Shown piece after piece: positions 6,196 to 6,563 of a DNA stretch of 6,563 nt. The DNA is from Synechococcus sp. PL34863bin_39 (lineage in GTDB: Bacteria; Cyanobacteriota; Cyanobacteriia; PCC-6307; Cyanobiaceae): the NCBI GenBank assembly GCA_011523155.1, contig WTHL01000121.1, positions 1 to 6,563 on the forward strand, given 5' to 3'. How positions within the stretch are numbered: the stretch's first letter is position 1; every line of letters begins with the position of its first letter. Made by a program: the position numbers and the translations under genes. Below the pieces are notes generated by a model. That model worked only from the letters and a program-made list of their open reading frames with translations, did no database searches and was not told the origin of the DNA.

Positions 6196-6227
6196 TGAGT
6201 CTCAACTGCTAACGTCCGCGAGACTCA
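6196..6227. promoter_or_regulatory. Paired palindrome, operator-like, upstream of the HTH gene
   Basis: TGAGTCTC (6196-6203) and GAGACTCA (6220-6227) form a perfect 8-bp inverted repeat around a 16-bp spacer. Each arm is also nearly self-palindromic: TGAGTCTCA (6196-6204) is a perfect odd palindrome, and GAGACTC (6220-6226) a seven-base one. The site can thus be read as two tandem GAGnCTC boxes with centres 23 bp apart. It ends 19 bp before the HTH start codon. Operator function is inferred. Confidence 0.45.
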
Positions 6228-6246
6228 CCGTCTTGACAGGCTTTTG

Positions 6247-6563
6247 ATGTTCCCCCGCTCGGTCGACCCAGCTCTCGCCGCTTCAAGTTCCGTCGTCGAG
6301 GACGCTGCCGATGTCGATGCGGTGATGGCTCGCTCCGAGTCTCTGGTGGGGATTGAGGAGGTCCAGAAGTCCCTGAATCGCTCGAGGGCGTCGGTGTATC
6401 GCTACACCAACACCGATCCCCGCAACCTCAATCCCCCTTTCAACCCCCGCAAGCTCAATCCGGAATACCGCAGTGACCAGAAGGATCCGCTGCTGTTCCA
6501 TCCCAATGAGGTGGCCCGATTCGCCAAGGATGTTCTCCGGATCAAGGAGGTCACCGTTGAGGT
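6247..6563 (+). CDS. Small helix-turn-helix protein, partial (3' end outside window)
   Basis: The frame is open from 6199 through the window edge, giving 105 residues from the ATG at 6247 with no stop. Residues 1-30 are acidic and Ala-rich and probably disordered. Residues about 34-54, VGIEEVQKSLNRSRASVYRY, read as a helix-turn-helix: helix 1 IEEVQKSL, turn, recognition helix RASVYRYT. The following basic, Asn/Pro-rich stretch (56-76) and DPLLFHPNEVARFAKDVL (80-97) look like the wing and trailing helix of MerR/AlpA-excisionase-type DNA-binding folds. It resembles small picocyanobacterial proteins annotated as resolvase-type HTH, but no recombinase catalytic region is visible in the part seen. 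A weak AGG (6238-6240) lies 6 nt before the ATG. An internal ATG (Met27, 6325) would remove most of the acidic tail. Target and function are unknown. Confidence 0.75.
   Translation, partial: MFPRSVDPALAASSSVVEDAADVDAVMARSESLVGIEEVQKSLNRSRASVYRYTNTDPRNLNPPFNPRKLNPEYRSDQKDPLLFHPNEVARFAKDVLRIKEVTVE

Larger units (their letters stand above)
6091..6246. promoter_or_regulatory. Divergent intergenic region proS / HTH gene
   Basis: This 156 bp gap must hold the promoters of both proS (minus) and the HTH gene (plus). It contains a strong hairpin near proS and a paired palindrome near the HTH gene. A perfect TTGACA (6233-6238) is present on the plus strand but begins only 14 bp before the ATG, so it cannot act as the -35 for that start. 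A TTGAGA on the minus strand (6205-6200) has no good -10 at 17 bp. A weak -10-like GCTAAC (6208-6213) sits between the palindromes. Confidence 0.55.

Noticed and set aside
5657..6205. 182-codon minus-strand frame starting in the proS upstream gap
   Set aside because: It runs out of frame through proS; the gap part is short and shows no protein family features.
6233..6238. Perfect TTGACA as -35 of the HTH gene
   Set aside because: It begins 14 bp before the ATG, so any transcript starting from it would begin inside the gene, and no -10 is found about 17 bp downstream.
1..6563. Mobile element, CRISPR, toxin-antitoxin or defence system
   Set aside because: No transposase, integrase, spacer-repeat array or paired small toxin/antitoxin genes were seen; nearly all sequence is covered by intact housekeeping genes.

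Overview
The window reads as ordinary chromosome of a high-G+C unicellular cyanobacterium, most likely from the marine/brackish Synechococcus-Cyanobium-Prochlorococcus (picocyanobacterial) group. The clearest lineage marker is Psb27, a photosystem II assembly lipoprotein found in oxygenic phototrophs. The proteins (PurA, ProS, SSB, CobK) also look picocyanobacterial in wording, though that judgement is from memory and not a search. Only one full HIP1 octamer (GCGATCGC, 3351-3358) is present, so the window lacks the HIP1 saturation of many freshwater cyanobacteria. No tRNA, rRNA, CRISPR array, insertion sequence or phage gene was seen.

Layout. Left end: ssb (17-493, minus) and cobK (529-1317, plus) are divergent with only 35 bp between their starts. 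cobK then converges on a PfkB/adenosine-kinase-like sugar kinase (1341-2351, minus) with 23 bp between stops. From there rightward, four genes share the minus strand and are transcribed in the order proS (6090-4288), psb27 (4270-3845), purA (3725-2406), kinase (2351-1341). The gaps are 17, 119 and 54 bp, compatible with one operon plus internal promoters. At the right end a plus-strand gene for a small helix-turn-helix protein starts at 6247 and runs off the window. It is divergent from proS across a 156 bp intergenic region.

How the genes relate. purA (AMP branch of purine synthesis) next to an adenosine-kinase-like enzyme makes a plausible purine-nucleotide pair. proS charges tRNA-Pro, psb27 serves photosystem II assembly and repair, cobK serves corrin-ring synthesis, and ssb serves replication and repair. 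This is a housekeeping neighbourhood, not a defence or metabolic island. Coding density is very high and the intact families leave little unexplained sequence.

The main unexplained structure lies in the short gaps. There is a two-site palindrome array and an 8-bp hairpin between proS and the HTH gene, a large imperfect inverted repeat and GAATC repeats between psb27 and purA, and hairpins abutting the purA and kinase start codons. A 7-bp palindrome sits at the ssb/cobK divergence. I found no convincing new multi-gene system. The best lead is the HTH protein of unknown function with its operator-like upstream region.
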